Assembly (NCBI GenBank): GCA_049890115.1
Contig: JBMHCC010000016.1
Location: 45,586 to 109,585 of the forward strand
Source of the DNA: UBA685 sp049890115
Lineage (GTDB): Bacteria; Pseudomonadota; Alphaproteobacteria; Puniceispirillales; Puniceispirillaceae
Length of the DNA stretch: 64,000 nt
Reading direction: 5' to 3'
Shown here: one piece after another, positions 1-9,259 of the stretch
Layout: each line of letters begins with the position of its first letter
Numbering within the stretch: the stretch's first letter is position 1
The notes under the pieces: model-generated
What the model was told of the DNA's origin: nothing
What the model saw: the letters and a program-made list of their open reading frames with translations, nothing else
The model's database searches: none
Position numbers and translations under genes: made by a program

Positions 1-1
1 T

Positions 2-1237
2 GGCAAATCACTGATGATTTCAAGCCCCTTTACTGGAAAATCAGAATTAGAGGGCCAGAAATTCGAATGGGCGATGACCTGGCTTGGCCCTGCCGATGAT
101 GGGTTCATGCATTCTTATTGTAATACTGTGCCAACACCAAATGGTGGCACACATGAAGCTGGCATGCGTTCAGCTATCACTAAGGGCTTGCGTCATTATG
201 GTGATTTAGCTGGTCAGAAAAAAGCTGCTGATCTAACAGCTGAAGATGTGCTTTCTGGCACATGTGCCATGCTGTCTGTGTTTTTGCGTGATCCACAATT
301 CCAAGGTCAGACCAAAGATAAGCTTGTATCTGCTGAAGCAACAAGATGGACAGAAACCGCTTTGCGTGATCGCTTCGAATTATGGCTTTCAGCAGAACCA
401 GACCGTGCAAATTGGCTGCTGGAACAAGCGATTGAGCGCATGGAAGATCGCAAAAGACGGCGCAAGGAAAAAGAAGTGGCGCGCAAAACCGCCACACGCA
501 AATTACGCCTGCCAGGCAAGCTAGCTGATTGTTCTGCCCAAGATACCAATGAGACAGAATTATTTTTGGTTGAGGGTGATTCGGCTGGCGGGTCTGCCAA
601 ATCAGCTAGAGACCGTAAAACGCAAGCTGTCCTGCCGCTTCGTGGTAAAATCCTGAATGTGGCAAGTGCGACAGCTGATAAATTATCAGCCAATCAGGAA
701 TTAAGTGATTTATCATTGGCGCTTGGCGTGAAAGGTGGCAAGGATTTCAATCTTGAAAATCTGCGCTATGGCAGAATCATCATTATGACAGATGCTGATG
801 TTGATGGGGCGCATATTGCAGCCTTGTTGATGACTTATTTTTATCGGGAAATGCCTCAGCTGATTGAAGCAGGCAGGCTGTATCTGGCACAGCCGCCTTT
901 ATATCGCATGACACTAGGCTCTAAAACACTTTATGCACTAGATGATGCCCATAAAGATAGGCTGCTTGAAACAGGCTTTGATGGGCGTGGTAAGATTGAA
1001 ATTAGCCGTTTTAAAGGTTTGGGCGAAATGCCCCCTGCTCAGCTAAAAGAAACAACCATGTCAAAAGACTCACGGCGCCTTCTGCAGGTTGCCTTGCCAT
1101 TGCGTGATGCTGAGGGGGCAGATGAAAGACGCGGTGTTGATATGCTGGTTAATACACTGATGGGCAAGAAAGCTGAATTACGCTTTGGCTATATTCGTGA
1201 TCATGCTGAAGATGTGCTGGAAGAGCTTGATTTATAG
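2..1237 (+). CDS. parE: DNA topoisomerase IV subunit B, 3' part (5' end outside window)
   Basis: This is the C-terminal part of a GyrB/ParE-type ATPase subunit. The reading frame is open to the left edge, so the gene starts outside the window. Visible parts are the end of the transducer domain, then the TOPRIM domain with the EGDSAGG motif (glutamate for metal) and DADVDG acidic metal triad, then the C-terminal FKGLGEM and PPLYR segments. It forms the ATPase and TOPRIM half of the ParC2E2 enzyme that unlinks daughter chromosomes. The tail ending in AEDVLEELDL and the lack of a long insert favour ParE over GyrB, but the missing N-terminus makes the paralogue choice less than certain. A convergent hydrolase gene ends 10 bases downstream. 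Confidence 0.9.
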   Translation, partial: GKSLMISSPFTGKSELEGQKFEWAMTWLGPADDGFMHSYCNTVPTPNGGTHEAGMRSAITKGLRHYGDLAGQKKAADLTAEDVLSGTCAMLSVFLRDPQFQGQTKDKLVSAEATRWTETALRDRFELWLSAEPDRANWLLEQAIERMEDRKRRRKEKEVARKTATRKLRLPGKLADCSAQDTNETELFLVEGDSAGGSAKSARDRKTQAVLPLRGKILNVASATADKLSANQELSDLSLALGVKGGKDFNLENLRYGRIIIMTDADVDGAHIAALLMTYFYREMPQLIEAGRLYLAQPPLYRMTLGSKTLYALDDAHKDRLLETGFDGRGKIEISRFKGLGEMPPAQLKETTMSKDSRRLLQVALPLRDAEGADERRGVDMLVNTLMGKKAELRFGYIRDHAEDVLEELDL

Positions 1238-1246
1238 GCCAGCGAT

Positions 1247-1966
1247 TTAGCTGCTGATGGCGTCACTGCCCTGAAGATGCTGAAACCAGTTCTGCAATGC
1301 CTCATTCACCTCATCGGGTGCCTCTAGCGGGCTCATATGACCACAATCTGGCAGCTGGATTAAGGCAGCATTTGGTATTAATTCTGCCATTTCAACAGAG
1401 TCTTCAGGCACAGTCAGATTATCAAGCATGCCAGAGACGATGATGGTCGGGCATGTAATAGCCCCCAAATAGGGGCGCTGATCACGACGCTGCATAATCG
1501 CTGTCTGCTGGCGCACAAAATTATCCTGTCCGATTTCTGCCCCCATAGATAGAACGATTTCCGTCTTTTCTTTATCTTGCAAAGCAGCTGGTGAGAAAAA
1601 GCGTGGCAAAAGACGCGGTGTCACACCTTTAAATTTTCCGTTTTGCGACAGATTAATCAGATCTTGCCTGATTTTACGTTTTTCATCACTGTCACTGCGC
1701 GCCGTTGTTGATAATAAAGCCAAGCCAGCAATGCGCTCTGGTGCCAGCCGGCACGCCTCTAATGCGACATAGCCGCCCATTGAAAAACCACATAAAGCCA
1801 GCTGTCCTTGCGTGTTATCCAGCAAATTTTCTGCCATTTCTGTGACCGAACTCATCATCGTTGTTTTCGCAATGATCGGTTCTTGAATGCCAGGCAAGGC
1901 GCTGATTTGATTGGTGAAAACAGCTTTTGTGCATAACAAACCTGGAATTAGAACAAGCTGTGGCAT
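1247..1966 (-). CDS. alpha/beta-fold hydrolase
   Basis: A protein of about 239 residues with an alpha/beta hydrolase pattern: an N-terminal LVLIPGLLC strand-loop (oxyanion region), the nucleophile elbow GFSMGGY, a late aspartate in VSGMLDNLTVP and the catalytic histidine in CGHMSPLEAP. The closest look is to small esterases and BioH/MhpC-like carboxylesterases. The substrate cannot be told from sequence. I chose the ATG at 1966, which begins MPQLVLIPG and has an AAGG element upstream. A longer in-frame start at 2026 would add 20 residues unlike the family. The gene faces parE and is divergent from the helicase gene. Confidence 0.75.
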   Translation of the reverse strand: MPQLVLIPGLLCTKAVFTNQISALPGIQEPIIAKTTMMSSVTEMAENLLDNTQGQLALCGFSMGGYVALEACRLAPERIAGLALLSTTARSDSDEKRKIRQDLINLSQNGKFKGVTPRLLPRFFSPAALQDKEKTEIVLSMGAEIGQDNFVRQQTAIMQRRDQRPYLGAITCPTIIVSGMLDNLTVPEDSVEMAELIPNAALIQLPDCGHMSPLEAPDEVNEALQNWFQHLQGSDAISS

Positions 1967-2140
1967 AAATCTGATTGCCTTACGATGACTGATAGTCTTG
2001 ATTTCATGTGCTGATGGATGTATCACTTTGGGCAGATTGTGGCAATTTGAATAGTGCCAATTTGCAAATCCTTATCACTTTGGATGATTTGCACCCTGAA
2101 GATGAACGACAGAAGATAAACGACAAAGGAAACCAATTAT

Positions 2141-3451
2141 TTGAGTTTTTCCGATCTCGGCCTGAGTGATGAGCTAGCAAAAGCTGTTAGCGATCTTGGC
2201 TATAAAACACCGACCCCCATTCAAGAACAATCCATCCCTTATGTGTTGATGGGTCGTGATATTTTGGGCTCTGCACAAACAGGCACTGGCAAGACAGCCT
2301 CTTTTACCTTGCCAATGATTGATATCCTTGCATCAGGGCGCGCCAAAGCGCGGATGCCACGCTCGTTAATTCTGGCACCAACCAGAGAATTAGCAGCACA
2401 AGTTTCTGAAAATTTCGAACAATTTGCCACCAATCACAAATTATCAATGGCATTGCTTATTGGCGGTGTTAGCTTTGGTGATCAAGAAGCCGCTCTTGAT
2501 AAGGGCGTTGATGTTCTGATTGCCACACCAGGGCGCTTGCTTGACCATTTTGAAAGAGGGAAAGTGCTGCTTCAGGATGTGAAAATTCTGGTAATTGATG
2601 AAGCTGACCGTATGCTTGATATGGGCTTCATCCCTGATGTTGAACGCATTGTGGCGACCTTATCGAAAATGCGCCAAACCTTGTTTTTCTCAGCTACCTT
2701 ATCTGATGAGATTCAGAAGATTGGTGCCAAATTCGTGATGAACCCAAAAGTGATATCAGTGGCACCACCTGCTGCTACGGCATCGACAATCGCAGCGCAT
2801 CTTATCTGGACAGATAGCCGCAAAAAGCGCGAAACATTGCGCTCATTACTGACCTCAGAAGATATTAATAATGGCGTGATTTTTTGTAATCGCAAAAAAG
2901 ATATCTCAACCTTGCTGACCTCATTAAACCGCCATGGTTTCAAAGCTGTTGCGCTGCATGGTGATATGACCCAATCAGCCCGTCTTGCCGCATTGGCAGA
3001 ATTCAAAGAAGGCACATCACCTTTGCTGATTGCCTCTGATGTGGCAGCACGCGGTCTTGATATCCCTTCTGTTAGCCATGTCTTTAATTTCGATGTGCCA
3101 TCAAATGCTGAAGATTATGTCCATCGCATTGGCAGAACAGGCCGCGCTGGCAGAGATGGCCGCGCATTTACGCTGGCTGTCAAAAATGATGATGATAAGA
3201 AGCTCGTGGCAGCGATTGAAGAGCTGACAGGTGCGCCAATCACTGTGTATGAGACCTTATCAGCCACAGCACCAGATACAAAATCAGCCTCTGCGCCATC
3301 TGGCAAAGACAAAGGTTCAAAGGAAAAGTCAGCGAAATCAAAAGCGTCGAAAACCCGAAATGAACATGGCGAATTGCGCCCTGTTGCGTGGGAAGGTGGC
3401 AATAGCTTCAAAGATTGTGACCACATCCCTGCCTTTTTAAAATCGGCCTAG
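2141..3451 (+). CDS. DEAD-box ATP-dependent RNA helicase (RhlE-like)
   Basis: All core DEAD-box motifs are in order: Q-motif phenylalanine and PTPIQ, motif I AQTGTGKT, Ia PTREL, Ib TPGRL, II DEAD, III SAT, V ARGLDIP and VI HRIGRTGRAG. A lysine- and serine-rich tail of about 60 residues follows the core, typical of RhlE-type helicases that remodel rRNA or mRNA structure. Translation appears to start at a TTG, preceded by AAAGGA with good spacing. The protein starts MSFSDLGLSDEL, as the family usually does. The gene is convergent with pepN. The tail is too variable to assign a subfamily firmly. Confidence 0.92.
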   Translation: MSFSDLGLSDELAKAVSDLGYKTPTPIQEQSIPYVLMGRDILGSAQTGTGKTASFTLPMIDILASGRAKARMPRSLILAPTRELAAQVSENFEQFATNHKLSMALLIGGVSFGDQEAALDKGVDVLIATPGRLLDHFERGKVLLQDVKILVIDEADRMLDMGFIPDVERIVATLSKMRQTLFFSATLSDEIQKIGAKFVMNPKVISVAPPAATASTIAAHLIWTDSRKKRETLRSLLTSEDINNGVIFCNRKKDISTLLTSLNRHGFKAVALHGDMTQSARLAALAEFKEGTSPLLIASDVAARGLDIPSVSHVFNFDVPSNAEDYVHRIGRTGRAGRDGRAFTLAVKNDDDKKLVAAIEELTGAPITVYETLSATAPDTKSASAPSGKDKGSKEKSAKSKASKTRNEHGELRPVAWEGGNSFKDCDHIPAFLKSA

Positions 3452-3466
3452 CTATCGCATTTTGCC

Positions 3467-6070
3467 TTATGCGTTAAGTGCTTTTGTGACGATTTCAGTT
3501 ACATCTCGTGATGATGCACCATCTTGCAAGAACGCCAGCGCTTTGCGCATCTGTGCTTGTCTTGTGCCATCATAAGATTTCATCCGTGTCAGAGCGATTG
3601 CCATTCTGGCAGCAATCTGCGGATTTCGTTTATCAATTTCGACTAGCTGGCTTGCGATAAATTCATAACCTGCCCCATCGGCGCGGTGAAATTGCACGGG
3701 ATTGGCGGCGACAAATGCCCCAAGAACAGCACGTAATTTATTTGGGTTTTGTGGATCAAATTGCGGATGACGCATCAATGATGTCACATGCTCAATCGTA
3801 CCATTGACCGGCGCACTCGCACAAAGCCTGAACCATTTTTCCATCACAAGGCTGTCATTATGCCATCTATCATGGAAGGCTGCTAAGGCATCATCTCGTT
3901 GCTGACAATCCACCGCATTTAAGGCATTTAAGGCACCTTGCGATAGGCTCATCACATCATCATGGGATTGCAGCAATGCCTGATCTCGTGCGCTCTCATC
4001 ACCTGAGGCCACAGCCCATGCCAACAGCGCATTCTGAAAATGCCGCCCTTCAGCTTTGTGACGACGCTCTTTTACCTTGTCAGCTGTTAGTGCGGCTTTT
4101 AACTCTGGCAATAACGCAACGCCCAAGGCAGAGCGCAAATCTGAACGAGCAGCAAACACCGCAACGGGATCACAATTATCACTAGCTGCTTCAATCACAG
4201 CTTGTGACGGCATCGCCATCATCAATGCTTTAAAATCACCACGCAGCCCCTCATCAGCCAGTAATAGCTGATAGGCTGATGCCAGATTAGCGATAAGGGC
4301 TGTGCAATCTTTACCTGCCATCATTTTGCTAATCGCGGCCTCAAGCAATTTTTGAGTCTGATCCCACCGATTAAACGCATCTGTATCATGCGCCATAAGA
4401 TGCAATCTCTCAGCTTCACTCAAATCATCTATGACGGTGACAGGTGCTGAAAAATCACGCAACAAAGACGGCGTTACAGGGCCGTTCTGATCAGCTGCAA
4501 ATGTAATTGTGGCACTAGCAGAGCCTTCTGTGAGCAAATAGGCGCCTTCTTGAGCCATTTCACCATTATCAATTGCAAAATCAACAGAGCTGCCATCTTG
4601 TGCGAGGAACCCTATCTTAACCAAAATCGGAACAGGCAGACAGGCAGTCTGCGCATTTGTTTCGGCCAGTGACTGACTGAAATCAAGCTGGTAATCAGAG
4701 CCTTGCCCATTTCTTTTGATGGTCAATGATGGCGTGCCAGCTTGTGAATACCAACGCTGCATCAAACTGAAATCACGCTGATTAGCATCTGCCATCGCTG
4801 CAATGAAATCATCACATGTCACAGCCGCCCCATCATGACGCTCAAAATATAAATCTGTACCTTTACGATAGCCCTCTTTGCCAAGCTGGCTTGCCATCAT
4901 GCGGATAATTTCAGCCCCTTTTTCATAAATGGTTGGGGTATAGAAATTATTAATTTCAACAAAGCTTTCTGGGCGGATAGGATGGGCATTTGGGCTGGCA
5001 TCTTCTGGGAATTGGACAGCACGTAATGTTGCCACATCAGCTGCTCTTTTGACACCGCTATCATGCATATCAGCGCTAAAACACTGATCACGATATACTG
5101 TCAGCCCTTCTTTTAAGGTGAGCTGAAACCAGTCGCGACATGTGACACGATTGCCAGTCCAATTATGAAAATATTCATGCGCAATAATCGCTTCAACAGC
5201 GTCAAGATCATCATCTGTTGCTGTGTTAAAATCGGCCAGAACATATTTTGAGTTAAAGATATTGAGGCCTTTATTTTCCATCGCGCCCATATTGAAATGG
5301 CTGACAGCCACTATCTGGAATAAATCGAGATCATATTCCAAACCATAGACATCTTCATCCCATTTCATCGAGCGTTTCAGACTATCCATCGCATGCGCTG
5401 TAAGATGGTCATTGCCATGTTCGACATAGATATGCAAATCGACCTGTCTGCCAGATGCTGTGGTAAACTGATCAGCAACAAGTGCCAAATCACCAGCAAC
5501 TAGCGCAAATAAATAACTTGGCTTGGGATGGGGGTCATCCCACAAAGCATAATGGCGATTATCAGGTAAATCACCTGTTTCAACCAAATTGCCATTGCTC
5601 AATAGCTGAGGATAGCTTTTATCTGCTTCAATGCGCACCTGAAATGGCGCTAGCACATCTGGCCTATCAAGATAATAGCAAATCCGGCGAAATCCCTCTG
5701 GTTCACATTGGGTGCATAACATATCACCAGACATATAGAGCCCCTCAAGGGCAGTATTTTGATAGGGATCACAATCAGCTGTTATTGAAAGCGTGCATGT
5801 CTCTGGCAGATTATCAATGCGTAGCTGGCTATCATCACAATGATAGGCATCATCAGCTAATAGGGTGCCATCAACCATAACAGATTGCAGGACAAGCCCC
5901 TCACCCATCAAAATAATGCTTGATGCGCCTTGCTCAGCTTGCAAGGTCATTTTATTGGTGATCCTAGCTTTGTCAGCAAGGATATTCACGTCAAGATAAC
6001 AGGCCAGCACTTTATGACTAGGCGGCTGATAATCTTTGCGATAGATGGTGTTTTGTGTGCTATTAGCCAT
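3467..6070 (-). CDS. pepN: aminopeptidase N (M1 family)
   Basis: A zinc metallopeptidase of 867 residues, the usual length of the bacterial PepN type. The substrate-recognition motif GAMEN is followed by the zinc site HEYFH with the third ligand E 18 residues later (in LKEGLTVYRDQ), which fits the HExxH-x18-E pattern exactly. The enzyme removes N-terminal residues from peptides in the cytoplasm. The C-terminal half is the helical DUF3458-type region. I chose the ATG at 6070; a GTG one codon upstream is also in frame. The start overlaps the end of gcrA by 8 bases, so the two are probably co-transcribed and translationally coupled. Confidence 0.95.
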   Translation of the reverse strand: MANSTQNTIYRKDYQPPSHKVLACYLDVNILADKARITNKMTLQAEQGASSIILMGEGLVLQSVMVDGTLLADDAYHCDDSQLRIDNLPETCTLSITADCDPYQNTALEGLYMSGDMLCTQCEPEGFRRICYYLDRPDVLAPFQVRIEADKSYPQLLSNGNLVETGDLPDNRHYALWDDPHPKPSYLFALVAGDLALVADQFTTASGRQVDLHIYVEHGNDHLTAHAMDSLKRSMKWDEDVYGLEYDLDLFQIVAVSHFNMGAMENKGLNIFNSKYVLADFNTATDDDLDAVEAIIAHEYFHNWTGNRVTCRDWFQLTLKEGLTVYRDQCFSADMHDSGVKRAADVATLRAVQFPEDASPNAHPIRPESFVEINNFYTPTIYEKGAEIIRMMASQLGKEGYRKGTDLYFERHDGAAVTCDDFIAAMADANQRDFSLMQRWYSQAGTPSLTIKRNGQGSDYQLDFSQSLAETNAQTACLPVPILVKIGFLAQDGSSVDFAIDNGEMAQEGAYLLTEGSASATITFAADQNGPVTPSLLRDFSAPVTVIDDLSEAERLHLMAHDTDAFNRWDQTQKLLEAAISKMMAGKDCTALIANLASAYQLLLADEGLRGDFKALMMAMPSQAVIEAASDNCDPVAVFAARSDLRSALGVALLPELKAALTADKVKERRHKAEGRHFQNALLAWAVASGDESARDQALLQSHDDVMSLSQGALNALNAVDCQQRDDALAAFHDRWHNDSLVMEKWFRLCASAPVNGTIEHVTSLMRHPQFDPQNPNKLRAVLGAFVAANPVQFHRADGAGYEFIASQLVEIDKRNPQIAARMAIALTRMKSYDGTRQAQMRKALAFLQDGASSRDVTEIVTKALNA

Positions 6071-6455
6071 CACGAGAGGTCGTATAGGCTTCGATACAAT
6101 GATCTGGGCAATAAGGCTTGCCTGCTAGGATTGGCGCACCACAAAAATGAAAATCAGTATGTTTGGGATCACCTGTTGGCCAAACACATTTAGAGCGTGA
6201 CCAATTTAATTTGCGCAAAGCAAGGCGCAGTGGCAATTCTTGCGGCTCTTCAATAACCGCTTGAGTGGCAGCTGCCTTTTTCGATGAGATAGGTGATTGC
6301 CGCTTTGGCAGACCAAGGCGATGTGCCTTACCAGCAATAGCATTGCGCGTTACACCAAGCTCTTCTCCAATCGCAGAAATTGAGAGACCCTTATCCCATA
6401 ATTCACGCAATTTTACCAAACGCTCTTCGGTCCAGCTATTTTGTTCTTCTGCCAT
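6063..6455 (-). CDS. gcrA: cell cycle regulator GcrA
   Basis: A 130-residue protein whose N-terminus, from WTEERLVKLRELW to GVTRNAIAGKAHRLGLP, is the characteristic GcrA helix-turn-helix-like domain found in alphaproteobacteria. The C-terminal part carries a cysteine/histidine-containing segment (residues about 88-125: CVWP, FCG, YCPDHC) that resembles the sigma-factor-contacting part of GcrA. In Caulobacter, GcrA binds RNA polymerase holoenzyme and activates promoters with GANTC sites methylated by CcrM. pepN lies immediately downstream in an overlapping arrangement. A candidate CtrA site lies just upstream of the start. Confidence 0.93.
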   Translation of the reverse strand: MAEEQNSWTEERLVKLRELWDKGLSISAIGEELGVTRNAIAGKAHRLGLPKRQSPISSKKAAATQAVIEEPQELPLRLALRKLNWSRSKCVWPTGDPKHTDFHFCGAPILAGKPYCPDHCIEAYTTSRDG

Positions 6456-6464
6456 AATCTACGC

Positions 6465-6480
6465 CTAATTATACCTTAAC
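6465..6480. promoter_or_regulatory. candidate CtrA binding site upstream of gcrA
   Basis: The sequence reads CTAA, seven bases, then TTAAC. This differs at one base from the CtrA consensus TTAA-N7-TTAAC. It lies 9 bases before the gcrA start codon on the opposite strand sense. In Caulobacter, CtrA represses gcrA. The site is short and AT-rich, so chance remains possible. Confidence 0.4.
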
Positions 6481-6549
6481 TTCTTCCAAAACCACATTCG
6501 GCTTGGCTGTAATCTGTTGTTTTATATGCCCTTGCCTCAAGTTGCAATT

Positions 6550-7371
6550 TTATTCTGTGCTATCAGCCATTGCACCAATAAAATGTCCAATTAAATCGAA
6601 CTGAGAATCAAGCATATATCTGCCAAAATGACAGGCAAGACCTTGGTCTTGTGCTGCTATCAGCCATGCTGTTTGCTCTGGTATCATAATAATATCACAA
6701 ATCAAGGCTGACCTATCCGCCAATGACAAATCACATGGCATGTCATCACCTGCTTTTAGCCCTAAAGACGTCGCATTGATAATGATATCAAAACCAGCGG
6801 GATTTGGACTATCAGTAACAGATATTTTACCTGTCTTTCGATAGGCCTCGACCAGCGTGACAAGCTCTTCTGCTTTTTGGCTTGTCCTATTATAAACTGC
6901 CATTTTCGCGATAGGTTCACCAGCCAGCGCATAAGCTATGGCACGCGATGCCCCGCCTGCCCCAATCATCAAAACTGATTTATCAGCTAAAGAATGACCC
7001 TGGTCAATCAGACCTTTGACAAACCCAGCCCCATCAAAATTATCACCATATAGCCGACCATCTTGCAGACGCACCGCATTAACAGCACCTGTAATTTTGG
7101 CAACAACGCCTAGCTCGTCACATAAATCTGCTAGCGCCATTTTATGCGGGATTGTAACAGCTGCCCCATGGAAATTCGGGGTATGAAGCAGGCCTTTTAT
7201 CGCTGCTTCCAACCCATCTGGCGCGACATCAACTGGCACCATAACAGCATCTATGTTAGCCTTCGCAAAATAGGCGTTAAATAATGTTGGCGCCCGCACA
7301 TGAGAAGTGGGATGCGCCAGACATCCAAAAACTTTTGTCGTGCCGCTTATGGGTAAGCCTGTTTCAGCCAT
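6550..7371 (-). CDS. shikimate dehydrogenase family protein with altered substrate-binding motif
   Basis: A 273-residue protein of the AroE fold: N-terminal substrate domain, then an NADP-binding Rossmann domain with the GAGGASRA loop (near residue 138). The catalytic lysine (VTIPHK, K77) and aspartate (GDNFDG, D113) are present. However, the usual HSxSP motif, whose two serines hold the shikimate carboxylate, reads SHVRAP here (residues 23-28), so V25 and A27 stand in for both serines. It may be a shikimate dehydrogenase-like paralogue acting on another substrate, or a divergent AroE. The gene lies upstream of gcrA on the same strand with a 94-base gap. Confidence 0.8.
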   Translation of the reverse strand: MAETGLPISGTTKVFGCLAHPTSHVRAPTLFNAYFAKANIDAVMVPVDVAPDGLEAAIKGLLHTPNFHGAAVTIPHKMALADLCDELGVVAKITGAVNAVRLQDGRLYGDNFDGAGFVKGLIDQGHSLADKSVLMIGAGGASRAIAYALAGEPIAKMAVYNRTSQKAEELVTLVEAYRKTGKISVTDSPNPAGFDIIINATSLGLKAGDDMPCDLSLADRSALICDIIMIPEQTAWLIAAQDQGLACHFGRYMLDSQFDLIGHFIGAMADSTE

Positions 7372-7614
7372 GATAATCGCTATAACTCCTCACGATGATA
7401 ACTCTATATGGCCTGATTTAGGCCGTTGGCAAATAAAGACCATGAAGACGCCCTATTTCTGCCTAATTTGCCCTGTTAACTCATCACTGTGAAGAGGTTG
7501 TTAGCGCATTGTTTCAATTCAATCTAGCCGAATGAAGTGCGACACTCCCCTTGCAGTGTTAACGGCCTTTTCACAACTAGATGATAGTATCATATTATAG
7601 GGATCGAACAGATT

Positions 7615-8004
7615 ATGAAATCAAAAATGAAAAAGACTTATCTCATAGGCGGTGGGCTGATTATTGCTGGTTCACTTGTAACTGGTCTGGCCTTTGCGAA
7701 AAAGTATCATCACCATGATGATTATCATGGCAAAGGTGGGAAGATAATGAAATTCCTTGACACCAATGAAGATGAGATGATTTCTCAAGATGAATTCACA
7801 GCACGTGCCCAATCATCTTTCACCACATTAGATGCTAATGCAGATGGCGTGATTTCAAATGAGGAATTTTTGGCACGGCCATTACAGCGTTTTGCAGCAT
7901 TAGATGGCAATCAAGATGGCCTATTGGCCCTAGATGAGCTGCCGAAAAAACGTTTTAAAGGTGGCAAAGATGGCCGCCATAAAAACAGTAATCAAGGTCT
8001 CTAG
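7615..8004 (+). CDS. EF-hand calcium-binding protein, membrane-anchored or exported
   Basis: A 129-residue protein with a lysine-rich start and one hydrophobic segment (about residues 10-28, YLIGGGLIIAGSLVTGLAFA), which is either a signal peptide or an N-terminal anchor. Three 12-residue EF-hand loops follow: DTNEDEMISQDE, DANADGVISNEE and DGNQDGLLALDE, each with acidic residues at positions 1, 3, 5 and 12. A histidine-rich patch precedes them and a basic tail follows. It probably binds calcium in the periplasm. I know no specific function. It stands alone, followed by a bidirectional terminator. Confidence 0.8.
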   Translation: MKSKMKKTYLIGGGLIIAGSLVTGLAFAKKYHHHDDYHGKGGKIMKFLDTNEDEMISQDEFTARAQSSFTTLDANADGVISNEEFLARPLQRFAALDGNQDGLLALDELPKKRFKGGKDGRHKNSNQGL

Positions 8005-8101
8005 CCACAGGTGAAATAAAACCATCAGCCCATGGCATGATGATGATTTATCACATAACGCCTCTTCTCATTTATTGTAAGCGGTTCTCCTCCACCTCCG
8101 C

Positions 8102-8135
8102 AAAAAAAGGGCTGTCAATTCTGGCAGCCCTTTTT
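8102..8135. terminator. bidirectional rho-independent terminator
   Basis: The inverted repeat AAGGGCTG(TC)...(GG)CAGCCCTT is flanked by seven As on the left and five Ts on the right. It can therefore end both the EF-hand gene (rightward) and msrB (leftward), which converge on it. Confidence 0.85.
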
Positions 8136-8157
8136 ATCGTCTCAATCAGCAATCAAA

Positions 8158-8556
8158 CTATCTGTCTTCATCAAAATCAAGACTTGCTGAATTAATACAA
8201 TAACGAAGCCCTGTTGGCTGCGGGCCATCTTCGAAAACATGACCTAGATGTGCTTCACATTGGGCACAATGCACCTCAGTGCGCTTCATGAAAAAGCTGC
8301 GATCTTCTTGTGTTTCGACATGTTCATCATGAGATGGCTGATAAAAAGATGGCCAGCCAGAGCCTGAATCATATTTGGCATCAGAATGAAATAAGGCAGC
8401 CCCACAACAGATACATTTATATTGGCCGTCAGCCTTATGGTTATTATATTCGCCTGTAAAAGCGCGTTCTGTGCCATGTTGGCGCGTCACACGATATTGT
8501 TCAGGCGTCAGCTCTTCTTGCCATTCGCGATCTGATTTGGTGATTTTTGGTGCCAT
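8158..8556 (-). CDS. msrB: peptide-methionine (R)-S-oxide reductase MsrB
   Basis: A 132-residue reductase of methionine-R-sulfoxide. It shows both CxxC zinc pairs (CICC and CAQC), the SGSGWPSF substrate motif, HLGHVF, and the catalytic cysteine in RYCINSASL. There is no signal peptide, so it should act in the cytoplasm. The ATG at 8556 is preceded by GGAGAG with seven-base spacing; an upstream in-frame ATG at 8571 overlaps that ribosome binding site and is unlikely. The partner enzyme MsrA, with a signal peptide, is encoded separately near 29.0 kb. Confidence 0.95.
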   Translation of the reverse strand: MAPKITKSDREWQEELTPEQYRVTRQHGTERAFTGEYNNHKADGQYKCICCGAALFHSDAKYDSGSGWPSFYQPSHDEHVETQEDRSFFMKRTEVHCAQCEAHLGHVFEDGPQPTGLRYCINSASLDFDEDR

Positions 8557-8635
8557 AGTGAAGCTCTCCATTTCGTCGTAATATGCCGTTGCATATTATT
8601 CTGTTTACCTAACGCGCTGCTTTGGCAATTCAAGA

Positions 8636-9235
8636 CTACTCAAAATCCATCACGCCTTGATAGAGGCGCATAATGGTTGTCAGGATGCACAACACACCAA
8701 AAGCGATTGCCAATATGTTAAAATAATCAGGCCAGATACAAAACGCACATAAAATGGCAATCGTTTCTGTTCCTTCTGTCAATCCGCCCAAGTAAAACAG
8801 CCCTTTTTTGACAGTTGTTTGTTTGATGCCACGCTTTTCTGCAATGCTGGCATAAGCCAGAAATAATGTACCTGTTCCAACAAAGGTGAAAATCAGAAAT
8901 GCAGCAGCTAGTGCATGTGATGCATCATTAAGGGCAAAAGATAGCGGGATGAAAGAATAAAAAATAAAATCAAGAGCGATGTCCAAAAACGCGCCTCTAT
9001 CTGTTGGCGCGGTAAGACGTGCCACCGTCCCATCAAGCCCATCAAGCATGCGTGATAACAGAATCAAACATAATGCTGTCAGGAAGAAACCAAAAATAAT
9101 CGCAATGCCAGCCATCATTCCAATGATAAAGCCAGCTAAGGTAATCTGGTCAGCCTGAAGCCCTGCTTTATGGCATAAACGCGCCACAAGCGTAAGCGGC
9201 CTGTCAATAATAGGCCTGATATGAGAATCAAGCAT
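8636..9235 (-). CDS. CDP-alcohol phosphatidyltransferase family membrane protein (YnjF-like)
   Basis: A polytopic membrane protein of 199 residues. The family motif D-G-x2-A-R-x8-G-x3-D-x3-D is complete (DGLDGTVARL through GAFLDIALD), so the Mg-dependent transfer of a phosphatidyl group from CDP-diacylglycerol to an alcohol is likely. The rest resembles the uncharacterised YnjF-like branch more than PssA or PgsA, so the acceptor alcohol is unknown. It is the downstream partner of the phosphatidylserine-decarboxylase-like gene, 24 bases away, which suggests a role in phospholipid head-group chemistry. Confidence 0.85.
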   Translation of the reverse strand: MLDSHIRPIIDRPLTLVARLCHKAGLQADQITLAGFIIGMMAGIAIIFGFFLTALCLILLSRMLDGLDGTVARLTAPTDRGAFLDIALDFIFYSFIPLSFALNDASHALAAAFLIFTFVGTGTLFLAYASIAEKRGIKQTTVKKGLFYLGGLTEGTETIAILCAFCIWPDYFNILAIAFGVLCILTTIMRLYQGVMDFE

Positions 9236-9259
9236 GACTAATCCTTTTCGCTTCAGCCA

